From Ga0077527 sp964433345 (GTDB lineage Bacteria > Pseudomonadota > Gammaproteobacteria > Burkholderiales > SG8-41): 64,000 nucleotides of DNA. This document shows, piece after piece, positions 26,417-35,059 of the stretch (positions within the stretch are counted from its first letter, which is position 1; each line of letters begins with the position of its first letter). Position numbers and translations under genes: made by a program. The notes below the pieces were generated by a model that ran no database searches, had not been told where the DNA came from, and saw only the letters and a program-made list of their open reading frames with translations. Where the stretch lies: assembly GCA_964433345.1 (NCBI GenBank), contig CAYSQJ010000001.1, positions 434,001 through 498,000 on the forward strand. Reading direction: 5' to 3'.

Positions 26417-26985
26417 TCCGGATCATTACTCTGCTGCTGGCACTCGCCTTTGTGCCCGGTGCTGCTCCGGCGTGGGCTGCCGAAGCCCTTGAACTGGCCG
26501 AACTCGCGAAGCCCGGCCGCGTGCTGCTGCTGCGTCATGCCATCGCCCCCGGCGTTGGCGACCCCGAAAATTTCCGCCTGCGCGACTGCAGCACCCAGCG
26601 CAACCTCGACGCCTCGGGCCGCCAGCAGGCGGCGCGGCTGGGCAAACGCATTGCCGGCCTCGGCATCCGCGATGTAAAGGTTTACGCCGGCCAGTGGTGC
26701 CGCACGCTGGAGACCGCACGCCTGCTCGGCCTCGGTCCGGTCACCGAGTTGCCGGCGCTCAATTCCTTCTTTGCCCGGCCTGACCAGCGCGAAGGCAATC
26801 TTGACGGCGTGCGCAGATTCCTCGCCGGGCTTTCCGCTGACGGACCGCTGGTGATCCTCGTCACTCACCAGGTCACCGTGACGGGCTTGACCGGCATCTA
26901 TCCCGCATCGGGCGGCGGTGCCGTGCTGCAGCTCGACGGCAGCGCGACGCCGAAAACCATCGGCGAGTTGCGCGCCGGCTACTGA
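26413..26985 (+). CDS. Periplasmic histidine phosphatase
   Basis: A 190-residue histidine phosphatase superfamily protein. A Sec signal (LLLALAFVPGAAPAWAAEA) precedes the phosphate-binding LLRHAIAPG. The second histidine is in LVTHQVTVTGLTG, and VYAGQWCRTLETARLLG is the family arginine helix. Probably acts on a periplasmic phosphate ester. The linked TetR gene makes it a likely regulon member. Confidence 0.88.
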   Translation: MIRIITLLLALAFVPGAAPAWAAEALELAELAKPGRVLLLRHAIAPGVGDPENFRLRDCSTQRNLDASGRQQAARLGKRIAGLGIRDVKVYAGQWCRTLETARLLGLGPVTELPALNSFFARPDQREGNLDGVRRFLAGLSADGPLVILVTHQVTVTGLTGIYPASGGGAVLQLDGSATPKTIGELRAGY

Positions 26986-27012
26986 TCCGCACCGTCAACC
27001 AGGAGATACCGC

Positions 27013-27318
27013 ATGAAAGCCCTGCTCATCACCCCGGAGAACAAATCCGTCGAGGCCATCGACATCGGCGGCCACGACGACATCAAGGCCCTCATCGGCT
27101 TCGACACCATCGAATCCGATGCGGTCGGCACTGCCGGCGACCGCCTGTTCTTTGACGAAGAATGTTTTCTGCGCGGCGGCGGCGCGCGTTTCCAGGTCGA
27201 TACGCTGGTGCCGGTGTCGGGCAAGGCGCTGGTTGTCGGCACCGCTGCTGACGGCAAGGAGCTGCGCGACGTCTCGACCCCGATCGACAGCCTGCGCAGC
27301 CGCATCAAATACCTCTGA
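27013..27318 (+). CDS. Small hypothetical protein (DUF3846-like)
   Basis: A 101-residue, mainly beta protein beginning MKALLITPENKSVEAIDI. The pattern of first strand, acidic turn and 'IGFDTIESD' segment recalls DUF3846-type proteins, but the match is weak. It follows the phosphatase gene by 27 bp with AGGAG before its start, so it probably ends the tetR unit. Confidence 0.65.
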   Translation: MKALLITPENKSVEAIDIGGHDDIKALIGFDTIESDAVGTAGDRLFFDEECFLRGGGARFQVDTLVPVSGKALVVGTAADGKELRDVSTPIDSLRSRIKYL

Positions 27319-27344
27319 GCAGTCCGCCTGCGGGTGACTGCGGA

Positions 27345-27428
27345 TCAGCCGTCGCGCGCCCGCGAGTGTGCAAGCATCACCCGGGTGTTGGGCGCGTAGA
27401 GCAGGTGCTCGATATTGCGCCCGGCCTG
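27345..27428 (-). pseudogene. terB-like 3' remnant
   Basis: The frame reads RNIEHLLYAPNTRVMLAHS and ends RARDG, stop. The intact TerB-like gene at 29990-30436 ends RKIAHLLYVPNTQVMLARS then RARG. The DNA is also near-identical over about 80 bp. Upstream of this stretch the similarity stops and PAP2 begins, so only the last ~28 codons remain of a former copy. Confidence 0.72.
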
Positions 27429-27472
27429 ACGGCCCAGCACAAATCGAAGCCTGCGAGTGAAGTCCGCGCCGA

Positions 27473-28174
27473 TTACCGGGACGCGCGACTGGACACTCGA
27501 TGGTTCGCCAGTGCCGCGAACCAGCAGATCATTGCTGTCCACATCACATGGCTGGGGTAATGCGCGCCGCGCAGCACCTGAGCGACACCGCATATCAGGC
27601 CCAACAGCAGCACAACCAGAAGAATGCGGCAGCCACGCTGCCGTCCTTCCTCTGTTGCGGACAGCAGCCCCGGAACCGCCACGGCGAGGTAGGCGAAGCC
27701 GGAGGAGGCATGTCCGCTCGGGAAACACCGTCCCGGTCCGCCGTCGGGGATACTCCAGAGCCAGTGCGGCACATGGCGGGCGATGCCGCCAAACTGTTGC
27801 AGATCCCAGGGGCAGCTGGTCAGACTGATGTGTTTGATTGCGCTGACAAGTATCAGGGAGACGGTGGCGCCGGCAAGCATTTGCAGTCGCTCCCTGCGCG
27901 CATGCTGGCGCAGGAACCCGAAAGGTTTCCATACCCCGAGGGTCAGACTGATGAAAGCGAGGATGGAAAGATTGCGCAGACCGTCATGAAGCACGGTGCC
28001 CAGCCACCAGTTTTCGTGGAGCGGAAAGCCGCGCGCATCGCCCAGCAGCTGCATGACTCTCAGATCGACTCCCAGCCACTCCCACGCAAGCAGCAGCGCG
28101 ATGCAGGCGCCGGTGACAGCGGCAATCGATGGTGTCTGATATGCCGGCCTCCGGGCAACGGCTTCGGACGGCAC
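27473..28174 (-). CDS. PAP2 family lipid phosphatase
   Basis: A 233-residue inner-membrane phosphatase with several hydrophobic segments. Motif C2 is CFPSGHASSGFAY and C3 is RGAHYPSHVMWTA; the C1 lysine region is KHISLTSCPWDL. Likely removes phosphate from a lipid or undecaprenyl carrier. It uses a GTG start whose G is the last base of the TAG stop of the eptA-like gene (TAGTG), so translation is coupled. It probably shapes lipid A or recycles the lipid product of the EptA-type transferase. Confidence 0.87.
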   Translation of the reverse strand: MPSEAVARRPAYQTPSIAAVTGACIALLLAWEWLGVDLRVMQLLGDARGFPLHENWWLGTVLHDGLRNLSILAFISLTLGVWKPFGFLRQHARRERLQMLAGATVSLILVSAIKHISLTSCPWDLQQFGGIARHVPHWLWSIPDGGPGRCFPSGHASSGFAYLAVAVPGLLSATEEGRQRGCRILLVVLLLGLICGVAQVLRGAHYPSHVMWTAMICWFAALANHRVSSRASR

Positions 28175-29823
28175 TAGCGTCTGCCCGTACCCTGCGCCAT
28201 CAGGGCGGGTGCCGTGGTGCCCGTCCGGAGCAGATCCTTCTCCGGCATGTAGGCGGCAGATTCGATCTCGAACAGTCCCAGCAGCGTATGGAACACATTG
28301 TCATGGCTGAATCGCAGTGCGCTGTTCCGCCGCAGTACCTGCGGGTCTGCCTGGTGGAATCGCGGTCCGAACCAGAGGATTGCCGGTACCCGCAGCTGTG
28401 TGTCCGGTGCGATGGCCTTGGGCAGGCCGTGCAGGTAGACGCCGTTCTCACCGAGGGACTCGCCATGGTCGCTGACATAGAACAACGCGGTATCAAAGCG
28501 CGCATCGTTCCGCTGCAGCACCTTGATGGCACCGCTGAGGAAATGGTCGGTGTAAAGAATGGTGTTGTCGTAGGCGTTGCCGATCTCCTCGCGCGTGCAC
28601 AGGCTCAGATCGCTCTCCTTGCAGGCGGGCCGGAATTTCTCGAAGGCCGGCGGATAACGCCGGTGGTAGGCCGGGCCGTGGCTGCCCATCTGGTGCAGCA
28701 CGATCAGGATGTCGCCGCGAGGATGGCTGTCGATGTATTTCTGCAGCACAGCCAGCATGCCCTCGTCCCGGCATTCCGTATCACAGACCGGGTTGTTTGC
28801 CGGGTTCTTAAAATCGCGGTAGTCAACACGTTCGGCCACGCCCTTGGAGTCGGAATTGTTGTCCAGCCACAGCACATTGACCCCGCCGTGCCGCAACACG
28901 TCGAGAACGTTTTCCTCGCGCCGGATGGTCTGTGCGCCCTTGGCTTCACCATCGCTGAGGAACATGCAGGGCACCGACACGGCGGTGGACGTGCCGCAGG
29001 CCTGAAAATCGGTGAGACTGATGACATTGTGCTGTTTCAGTCCGGGATTGGTTTCCCGCGCGTAGCCGTTCAGTGAAAACCGGTCCGCGCGCGCGGTTTC
29101 ACCGACCACCATGATTACCAGGTCGCGCGTTGTGTCGCTGGCCGGGATTGCGGCATCGGTACCCACCTGCCTTATCGGCTCCGCGCCGCCTGAGGCCAGC
29201 GACTGGCTGGCAAACTTCGCGGCGGAATAGAGGTAGTACACGGGATTTGCGAGCTGGCGCAGCTCCTTGTGGCCGCGCAGAAAGGAGGCGTAGAAGCTGC
29301 CGAAGGCCATCATGGTGGCCACGACCAGCAGCAGGGTGCCGCCGAACAGGCGCAGGCGGGCGAAGATTTCGCTGCGGACGCCCGCCGTTCGCAGGCGGAT
29401 TTTCGCGACTGCAACCGACGGCAGAATGCCGAGCAGCACCACATAGGCGATCAGTTTCGCGGTGAGCAGCTCGAAGGCTTCGGCGTTGCTGGTGAGCGCA
29501 GCGTTGCGCAGCATGTCATCGCTGATGACAATGCCGTAGGTGTCCATGAAATAGGCCGCAGCCGAAGACAGCAGCAACACGGCAATCAGCAGCGGTCGCG
29601 TCAGCCGTCCGAAACACAGCGGTGCCAGCAGCAGCACCGTGATGCCCCCGAATACCAGGCCGAGTGATGCGAGGGGCAGCAGCGTGCTGCCGTTGAGCGG
29701 ATAGCTGTCCAGCACCCGGCTGATGAAGGTGGCGTTTCCGGCAACGATCAGGAAAGCGCTCACCCCGAGTATCAGGGTGTTGACGGAGAGGCTGGGGCTG
29801 CCGGCTGGCAGGCGGTTGCGCAT
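28174..29823 (-). CDS. eptA: Phosphoethanolamine transferase (EptA-like)
   Basis: A 549-residue inner-membrane enzyme. Five N-terminal transmembrane helices are followed by a periplasmic sulfatase-fold domain. Motifs: VVGETARADRFSLNGYARETNP and the nucleophile threonine in CGTSTAVSVPCMF; metal ligands in SDHGESLGENGVYLHG. It transfers phosphoethanolamine to lipid A phosphates, which lowers envelope charge and can raise polymyxin resistance. It is the first gene of a unit with the PAP2 gene. Confidence 0.93.
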   Translation of the reverse strand: MRNRLPAGSPSLSVNTLILGVSAFLIVAGNATFISRVLDSYPLNGSTLLPLASLGLVFGGITVLLLAPLCFGRLTRPLLIAVLLLSSAAAYFMDTYGIVISDDMLRNAALTSNAEAFELLTAKLIAYVVLLGILPSVAVAKIRLRTAGVRSEIFARLRLFGGTLLLVVATMMAFGSFYASFLRGHKELRQLANPVYYLYSAAKFASQSLASGGAEPIRQVGTDAAIPASDTTRDLVIMVVGETARADRFSLNGYARETNPGLKQHNVISLTDFQACGTSTAVSVPCMFLSDGEAKGAQTIRREENVLDVLRHGGVNVLWLDNNSDSKGVAERVDYRDFKNPANNPVCDTECRDEGMLAVLQKYIDSHPRGDILIVLHQMGSHGPAYHRRYPPAFEKFRPACKESDLSLCTREEIGNAYDNTILYTDHFLSGAIKVLQRNDARFDTALFYVSDHGESLGENGVYLHGLPKAIAPDTQLRVPAILWFGPRFHQADPQVLRRNSALRFSHDNVFHTLLGLFEIESAAYMPEKDLLRTGTTAPALMAQGTGRR

Positions 29824-29989
29824 GTGTGCGGTTGAATTGCGCCGGGTCGGGCGCTGCAGATTAAGACGTGCCCGGCACGGGAAAGGTCCCGTCCCTTGAA
29901 AATTTCAACCACACAGAAAAAACACCAATAATAACAATCACTTAATAAGCCCCATCAGGAGTGAATGCCGATGGCATGCCGGCTCTGCT

Positions 29990-30436
29990 TCAGCCGCGTG
30001 CCCGTGAACGTGCAAGCATCACCTGGGTGTTGGGCACGTAGAGCAGGTGCGCGATCTTGCGCACGAAATGGTCCTCGTAAGGATCGAGCGGATCGTGGGC
30101 ATAGGCGATGCGCCACAGCTGTTCGATCAGCGCCACGCGCTGCTCCATCGAAAAGTCGCGCTTGATCACCGCCACCTGCGCGTAATACGAGGTCAGGTGG
30201 CCGGTCTTTCCGCTGGCCTCCGTCAGCAGCGCCGAGGCGGCCGCTGCATCGAGTCCGAATAGTTCTGACAGCGCCCGTTCTGCGGCTGTCTGTTCGGCTT
30301 CATGGGTGGCCAGGTCGACGCGGGTGGATTCGTGCAGCAGCACGGCCACCGCAAGCTGCAGCTGGCGGCGCTCGAAGCCGGGCACTGCAGCGCCGCCGCC
30401 GGCCTCGTCGAACAGCCGTTTCAGGGTTCTCAGCAT
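29990..30436 (-). CDS. TerB-family protein
   Basis: A 148-residue all-helical protein of the TerB/DjlA-like domain family. Visible: LAVAVLLHESTRVDLATHEAE, FSMEQRVALIEQLWRIAYAHDPLDPYEDHFVRKIAHLLYV (in parts). The acidic metal-binding type helices are present. It is the first of a pair with the TfoX-like gene upstream (10 bp apart, same strand). Role: envelope or tellurite stress is only inferred from family name. Confidence 0.86.
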   Translation of the reverse strand: MLRTLKRLFDEAGGGAAVPGFERRQLQLAVAVLLHESTRVDLATHEAEQTAAERALSELFGLDAAAASALLTEASGKTGHLTSYYAQVAVIKRDFSMEQRVALIEQLWRIAYAHDPLDPYEDHFVRKIAHLLYVPNTQVMLARSRARG

Positions 30437-30446
30437 GATTTGCGAT

Positions 30447-30785
30447 CTAGCGCGAGCGAGCGTTTTTCACAAAGTCGAGCGCAGCCTGGAACAGTTCCAG
30501 ATCCTTTTCGTAGTCGGCCGCATCGGTGCGGTCGATCTGCACCCACTCCCGCGTGCCGGCGATGCCGCCGGGCTGGAAGGCGCTGGTATTGTCGCGGGAG
30601 AACTGCAGCTCCGTCGCTACTGCAGCGGGCAGGCGCAGGCCGACACCTCTGCCGTTGATGCAGGCGAACATTTTGTCACTGACAAAATAGGCGTCGAGGC
30701 CGTTGATCCTGCGGGCGCTGACGCCGGGGAGCTTGAGCAGCAGCGTGTCGAGCCGCGCCTTGATGGTGGGGGTGTTGCCGTTCAT
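30447..30785 (-). CDS. TfoX-N-like / MmcQ-YjbR-like small protein
   Basis: A 112-residue cytoplasmic protein with the pattern RRINGLDAYFVSDKMFACIN and VGLRLPAAV, as in the TfoX N-terminal domain family. C-terminus is helical (LELFQAALDFVKNARSR). It precedes the TerB-family gene by 10 bp, so they share a transcript. No competence gene is nearby, and the function is open. Confidence 0.68.
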   Translation of the reverse strand: MNGNTPTIKARLDTLLLKLPGVSARRINGLDAYFVSDKMFACINGRGVGLRLPAAVATELQFSRDNTSAFQPGGIAGTREWVQIDRTDAADYEKDLELFQAALDFVKNARSR

Positions 30786-30872
30786 GGGTTTGGAAGGTCC
30801 GGGGATTGCGGAAGCAGCTTCGGATTATAAACAGCGTTCCCCGGACCGCGGCCGGTAACCGGCGGATACGCT

Positions 30873-30889
30873 TGTAACGTTTTCTTACA
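30873..30889. promoter_or_regulatory. Candidate response-regulator site before the Spy-like gene
   Basis: A perfect inverted repeat TGTAA-N7-TTACA lies 96 bp before the Spy-like start. The arms are typical of OmpR/PhoB-type regulator half-sites, fitting envelope-stress control of a Spy/CpxP-like gene. Inference only. Confidence 0.45.
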
Positions 30890-30984
30890 CCCTGCGGGGG
30901 AACGTGCCCTTTCCCGCAGACTCTGAATCTGGGAGCCTTCCATGTCGGGAGGCCCTGAAATTCCTGAAAACCATCCGGAGGTGA

Positions 30985-31539
30985 ATGATGAACAAGCTGA
31001 TCATGAATACCCTTGTTGCTGCCGGTTTTGCTGCTGCAGTGCCGCTGGCTTTTGCGCAGGCGAATCCGCCGGCCGTCGGTCAGGGCCAGCATGCCCAGCA
31101 AGCCCAGCATGCCCAGCACGGGCAGCGCGGCCACCATGCCGACCACGGCAAGAAGGCCTTTCGCATGCCCGGTGAACGCGTCGAGGCGCGCCTGGCCTAT
31201 ATGAAAACCGCGCTGAAGATCACCGATGAGCAGTCGCAGCAGTGGGAAGCCTTTGCCGGCGTGATGCGCAAGCAGGCGAAGGAAGCCGACGCCCGCATCC
31301 AGGCGCATCGCGAAAAACGCGCTGCAGACACCGAGCGCAAGCGCATGACTGCCATCGAGCGTCTGGAGCTGCGCCAGCAGTTCATGGCACGGGCGTCGGA
31401 GCGGATCGGCGAGCGGCTTACCGTGCAGAAACCGCTCTACGCGGCGCTGTCGCCCGAACAGCAGCAGATCGCGGACCGCCTGTTCGCAGGACGTGGTGGC
31501 AAGCACGGCGGCCGCGGCGGTCGCCACGGGCGCGCCTGA
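30985..31539 (+). CDS. Spy/CpxP-like periplasmic protein
   Basis: A 184-residue protein with a Sec signal (TLVAAGFAAAVPLAFA), a His/Gln-rich repeat segment (AQQAQHAQHGQRGHHADHG) and a helical Spy/CpxP core with LTXXQ-type motifs: LKITDEQSQQWEAFAG and LSPEQQQIADRLF. The family comprises chaperones or envelope-stress sensors. The His-rich part could bind metal. The C-terminus ends in a Gly/Arg/His-rich tail. Confidence 0.85.
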   Translation: MMNKLIMNTLVAAGFAAAVPLAFAQANPPAVGQGQHAQQAQHAQHGQRGHHADHGKKAFRMPGERVEARLAYMKTALKITDEQSQQWEAFAGVMRKQAKEADARIQAHREKRAADTERKRMTAIERLELRQQFMARASERIGERLTVQKPLYAALSPEQQQIADRLFAGRGGKHGGRGGRHGRA

Positions 31540-31573
31540 GCAGTCGCTGAAGCGTCAGGGCAGTTGCCGGGAA

Positions 31574-31605
31574 CGGGGGCGGCGCAAGCCGTCCCCGCTT
31601 TTCTT
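31574..31605 (+). terminator. Rho-independent terminator
   Basis: A 10-bp GC stem with one G-T pair (CGGGGGCGGC / GCCGTCCCCG, GCAA loop) followed by CTTTTCTT. It ends the Spy-like gene. Confidence 0.8.
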
Positions 31606-31686
31606 CTGCAGCCACGCGGATAGCGCGTGTCCTGAACGGGGGCGCCTGCCCGCGACCGGCTGTTTTGCGGCGAAGCGAAGCACCGC

Positions 31687-32658
31687 TTACTCGATCCTGA
31701 TGCGCGCTGCCTCGACGACTTTTGCCCAGTTGCGGTAATCCTGCTGGATGCGCTCGTTGAATTTCTGCACCGTGCCGCCGGTGGGCACGATGCCCTGCTT
31801 GTCGAGGCTTTTTCTCATTTCCGGATCATCGAGTGCCTTGTTGATCGCCGCATTGAGGCGGTTGATGACGGCTTCCGGGGTTCCGCGCGGCACCATCGCG
31901 CCAAACCATAATTCGACCTCGTAGCCCGGCAGCGTTTCGGCGACAGTGGGGATATCCGGCAGCGAAGGCCAGCGTTTTGCCGTGGTCACTGCCAGCGGAC
32001 GCAGGCGGCCCGATGCGAAATACGGCACCACGGGCAGGCTGGCGACAATCAGCGAAACCTGTCCTGACAGCAGATCGGTGATGGCAGCACCGTTGCTCTT
32101 GTAGGGCACGTGCACCATGTTGATCTTTGCCGTCAGGTTGATCAGCTCGGTGGTCAGGTGGGTCAGTCCGCCGACTCCGCTGGACGCATAGGTCAGGCTT
32201 CCGGGCTTGGCGCGAGCCAGGGAAAGCAGATCCTTCATGCTCCTTGCCGGCAACGAAGGATGCACGGTGACCAGAAACGGCGAGATGCCGAATTCCGCCA
32301 CCGGCAGGATTGAATTCATCGGATCGAAGGCAGGCCTGTGCGTAGCGGCACTCGCCGAAAAGCTGCCCGACATCATCATCATGGTGTAGCCGTCGGGCGG
32401 AGCCTTGGCGACAGCTTCCATGCCGATGATGCCGCCGGCGCCACCGCGGTTGTCGACCACAAATTGCTGCCCGAGGAGCGCGCCGAGTTTCGAGGAAAAC
32501 AGCCGTGCCGTCAGGTCACTGCCGCCGCCGGGTGCAAATGGTACGATCACTCTGACCGGTTTGGCGGGATAGGGCTGCGACCAGGCGGACGGCGCCAATG
32601 CCGCAGCCAGCGCGGCAATGAGCATGGACGCCGTGCGGCGGATGGTGGTTCTTTTCAT
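31687..32658 (-). CDS. TTT receptor (Bug/TctC family), orphan
   Basis: A 323-residue receptor. The leader is RRTASMLIAALAAALAPSAWS and the mature part opens QPYPAKPVRVIVPFAPGGGSDLTARL. Domain-2 loop: YKSNGAAITDLLSGQVSLI, with Asn where paralogues have Gly-Ala-Gly. No permease or enzyme gene is adjacent. The start follows GGAGGAACACT; an in-frame start 147 bp upstream has no signal peptide. Confidence 0.92.
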   Translation of the reverse strand: MKRTTIRRTASMLIAALAAALAPSAWSQPYPAKPVRVIVPFAPGGGSDLTARLFSSKLGALLGQQFVVDNRGGAGGIIGMEAVAKAPPDGYTMMMMSGSFSASAATHRPAFDPMNSILPVAEFGISPFLVTVHPSLPARSMKDLLSLARAKPGSLTYASSGVGGLTHLTTELINLTAKINMVHVPYKSNGAAITDLLSGQVSLIVASLPVVPYFASGRLRPLAVTTAKRWPSLPDIPTVAETLPGYEVELWFGAMVPRGTPEAVINRLNAAINKALDDPEMRKSLDKQGIVPTGGTVQKFNERIQQDYRNWAKVVEAARIRIE

Positions 32659-32977
32659 AGTGTTCCTCCGGGGACGAATGGTTTGCATGGCCGGCGTATT
32701 CTTCTGTAATGGGCCGCTGAAAATCATAACGCAGCCGATATGCGGTGTCGCAGGCCCGGAGCGGATTGCGGCACAACATCCGGACTTTCTCGTGAATCCT
32801 TCCACAATGAGTGCAATTGGTGAAATGCGCTGGCCGGCAGGAACATCATGGCCAGCGGTGCTTTTCGGATGCGCAGTGAACGTCCCGGCCTGTCATGCGT
32901 TATTGTGCTGCGTGACAGAACTGCATTGCAGGGCATGCCATCGCCGGCGGCGACAACCGGAGTAAAGGAACACCGCA
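32659..32977. other. Divergent intergenic region without a gene
   Basis: This 319-bp stretch separates the start codons of the TTT receptor and the LOG gene. It should hold two divergent promoters. I see no persuasive -10/-35 pair, no RNA gene, and no reading frame with a ribosome-binding site. No repeat longer than about 10 bp is apparent. Confidence 0.6.
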
Positions 32978-33703
32978 TTGAAGACCATCAAGGCCTATCG
33001 CAATCCCGATTTCATGAAGAGCCGCGCAGCGCGGCCGCTGCGCATGCTGTCCGAGTACCTCGAACCGCGGTCGCGGCTCGATGCCGAAGGCGTCGAGGAC
33101 ACCATAGTGTTTTTCGGTTCGGCCCGGCTGAAGGAGGGCAACAAGTATTACGAAGCCGCGCGCGAGCTGGCATTCAGGCTCACGCAGTGGTCCAAGGGCC
33201 TGGACCCCGAGGGACGTCGCCGTTTCGTGGTCTGCACCGGCGGCGGGCCGGGCATCATGGAGGCCGCGAACCGCGGCGCTTCAGAGGCGCGGGGACGCAA
33301 CGTGGGTCTGACCATCGCGCTGCCGCAGGAGGAACTGGTCAATCCCTACGTGACCCGCGAGCTCGAATTCCACTTCCATTACTTTTTCATGCGCAAGTTC
33401 TGGTTTGCCTATCTTGCGAAAGCGCTGGTGGTGTTTCCCGGAGGCTATGGCACGCTCGACGAGCTCTTCGAAATGCTGACTCTGGTGCAGACCAGGCGCA
33501 TGCAGAAGCCGATGCCGATCGTGCTCTTCGGCAACGATTACTGGAACGAGGTAGTCAACTTCGACGCACTGGTGCGCCATGGCACCATCGCCGCGGCGGA
33601 TCTCGAACTGATGTACCGCACCGACTCGGTGGATGAAGCCTTTGCCTGTCTGGTCAAACAGCTGATGGCAGGGGCCTTGGAGCAGCCCGGAGCTACTCTT
33701 TAG
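32978..33703 (+). CDS. LOG family protein (TIGR00730-like)
   Basis: A 241-residue protein of the LOG family of cytokinin-riboside 5'-monophosphate phosphoribohydrolases. The nucleotide motifs are CTGGGPGIMEAANRGASEA and the PGGxGTxxE signature VVFPGGYGTLDELFEML. It hydrolyses nucleoside monophosphates in the cytoplasm. A TTG start is used; AAAGGA precedes it. The N-terminal region (about 40 residues before the core) is longer than in the shortest members. Confidence 0.9.
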   Translation: MKTIKAYRNPDFMKSRAARPLRMLSEYLEPRSRLDAEGVEDTIVFFGSARLKEGNKYYEAARELAFRLTQWSKGLDPEGRRRFVVCTGGGPGIMEAANRGASEARGRNVGLTIALPQEELVNPYVTRELEFHFHYFFMRKFWFAYLAKALVVFPGGYGTLDELFEMLTLVQTRRMQKPMPIVLFGNDYWNEVVNFDALVRHGTIAAADLELMYRTDSVDEAFACLVKQLMAGALEQPGATL

Positions 33704-33717
33704 AAGCTCCATAAAAC

Positions 33718-33739
33718 AAATGCTTGTAAAGCGTTTTTT
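33718..33739 (+). terminator. Rho-independent terminator of the LOG gene
   Basis: An 8-bp stem (AAATGCTT / AAGCGTTT, GTA loop, one T-G pair) that runs into TTT. It lies 14 bp after the stop. Confidence 0.5.
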
Positions 33740-33797
33740 GAGTGCCGGTGTGGTTGGCAGCGTGTGCAGTCGGATCGCAGCCGCTGTTCCGGGGCAA

Positions 33798-33824
33798 GGG
33801 ACGCGCGGCGCCGCCGCGCGTCCC
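33798..33824 (-). terminator. Perfect GC hairpin downstream of a TTT receptor
   Basis: A 12-bp perfect stem (GGGACGCGCGGC / GCCGCGCGTCCC, GCC loop) 5 bp past the receptor's stop. No T tract follows on the minus strand, so it may be a Rho-assisted or mRNA-protecting structure. Confidence 0.5.
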
Positions 33825-33829
33825 CGCAA

Positions 33830-34825
33830 TTACTGGCGGATACCCAGGGCGGTTGCCAGGCCGTAATAGAGCTCGTACTGCTCCTTGACGAAAGCATAGC
33901 TTTCTTCCGGGGAGCGGATCGCAGGCACGCCGCCGATGCGTGCGTTGCCGGCCTGCCAGTCGGGATCCTTTGCCAGCTGCTGGAAGGTCTTGACCCAGGC
34001 CGCCACCACCGGCTTAGGCAATCCCGCGGGACCCATCAACGCAGTCCAGCCGACGAGATTCGCCATTTCAGGGTAGCCGGCCTCGCGCGCACCGGGGACA
34101 CCGGGGGCCTCCGGGATCCGGTCGGGCGAGGCCATCAGTCCGCGCAGGCGCCCCGACTTGATGTGCGGCACCAGCGTCGTCGCGTTGTTGCAGGCGAAAT
34201 CGACCTGGCCGCCCATCACCGCGGTGGTCACCTCGCCGCCGCTCTTGTAGTGAATGCCCACCGCATGGTCCTTGGTCAGCTTTGCCAGCGTCATCCAGTA
34301 CTGCGGCGTCATGTTCTGCACCGTGCCCGGTCCGGCAGTCGAGAAATTGAGCTTGCCCGGCTGCTTGCGGATCGTCTCCATCAGGTCCTGTGCGTTGCGA
34401 TAGGGTGACTCCGAGCGCACAAAGCAGATCGAGGGATTCAGCTCGATCAGCGACAGCATCGTGAACTCGTTCCATTTGTAGTTCAGCTTGGAATCGATCG
34501 CCGGCAGGATTGCATGCGTGGCAATCCGCGCGACCAGCAGCGTGTAGCCGTCGGGCTGTGCGGCCTTGACATAGCTGGTGCCGATCGCGCCGGAGGCGCC
34601 GACGCGGTTCACCGGGATGATGTTGGTCTTGCCGCCGAGATATTTCGGCGACACCAGCGCAACATTGCGCCCCGAGAGGTCGGAATCGCCGCCGGCCCCG
34701 AAGGGAATCACGAACTGGATCGGCCTGTTTGGATACTGCGCGGTGGACTGTGCCTGTGCGCCCTGGGACGCAAGCAGGACTGCTGCTGAACACATGACGA
34801 TTGCGGCTGCTGCATTGCGATGCAT
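33830..34825 (-). CDS. TTT receptor (Bug/TctC family), divergent
   Basis: A 331-residue receptor with leader VMCSAAVLLASQGAQAQS. The first domain reads IQFVIPFGAGGDSDLSGRNVAL, so the usual P-G-G-G/A loop is AGGDSD. Domain-2 loop YKSGGEVTTAVMGGQVDFAC contains a Cys. Its C-terminus has an unusual aromatic end (YELYYGLATALGIRQ). It differs from the other receptors in these positions, which suggests a different ligand. Start by GGAGGGGAAC. Confidence 0.9.
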   Translation of the reverse strand: MHRNAAAAIVMCSAAVLLASQGAQAQSTAQYPNRPIQFVIPFGAGGDSDLSGRNVALVSPKYLGGKTNIIPVNRVGASGAIGTSYVKAAQPDGYTLLVARIATHAILPAIDSKLNYKWNEFTMLSLIELNPSICFVRSESPYRNAQDLMETIRKQPGKLNFSTAGPGTVQNMTPQYWMTLAKLTKDHAVGIHYKSGGEVTTAVMGGQVDFACNNATTLVPHIKSGRLRGLMASPDRIPEAPGVPGAREAGYPEMANLVGWTALMGPAGLPKPVVAAWVKTFQQLAKDPDWQAGNARIGGVPAIRSPEESYAFVKEQYELYYGLATALGIRQ

Positions 34826-35059
34826 GTTCCCCTCCGGATCGGTTGAACAAAACAAGTCTTGTTGTTGTGCCGGGCCTGGAGTGTTGCGTCGATGCTGCCG
34901 ACCGTTCCGGGCCTGCTTTGTTGCATCTTGCCCGGATATTCTGCACCAAATCGGCGGGGATCAGGCAGCCGCGTGCGGGGAAGCCGTCACAAAGTCTTAC
35001 AAAATCGTCGGGATAGTGCGGTCGGGTGCCCGGTCCAAATGGGCAAGGAGGATCCCGAC

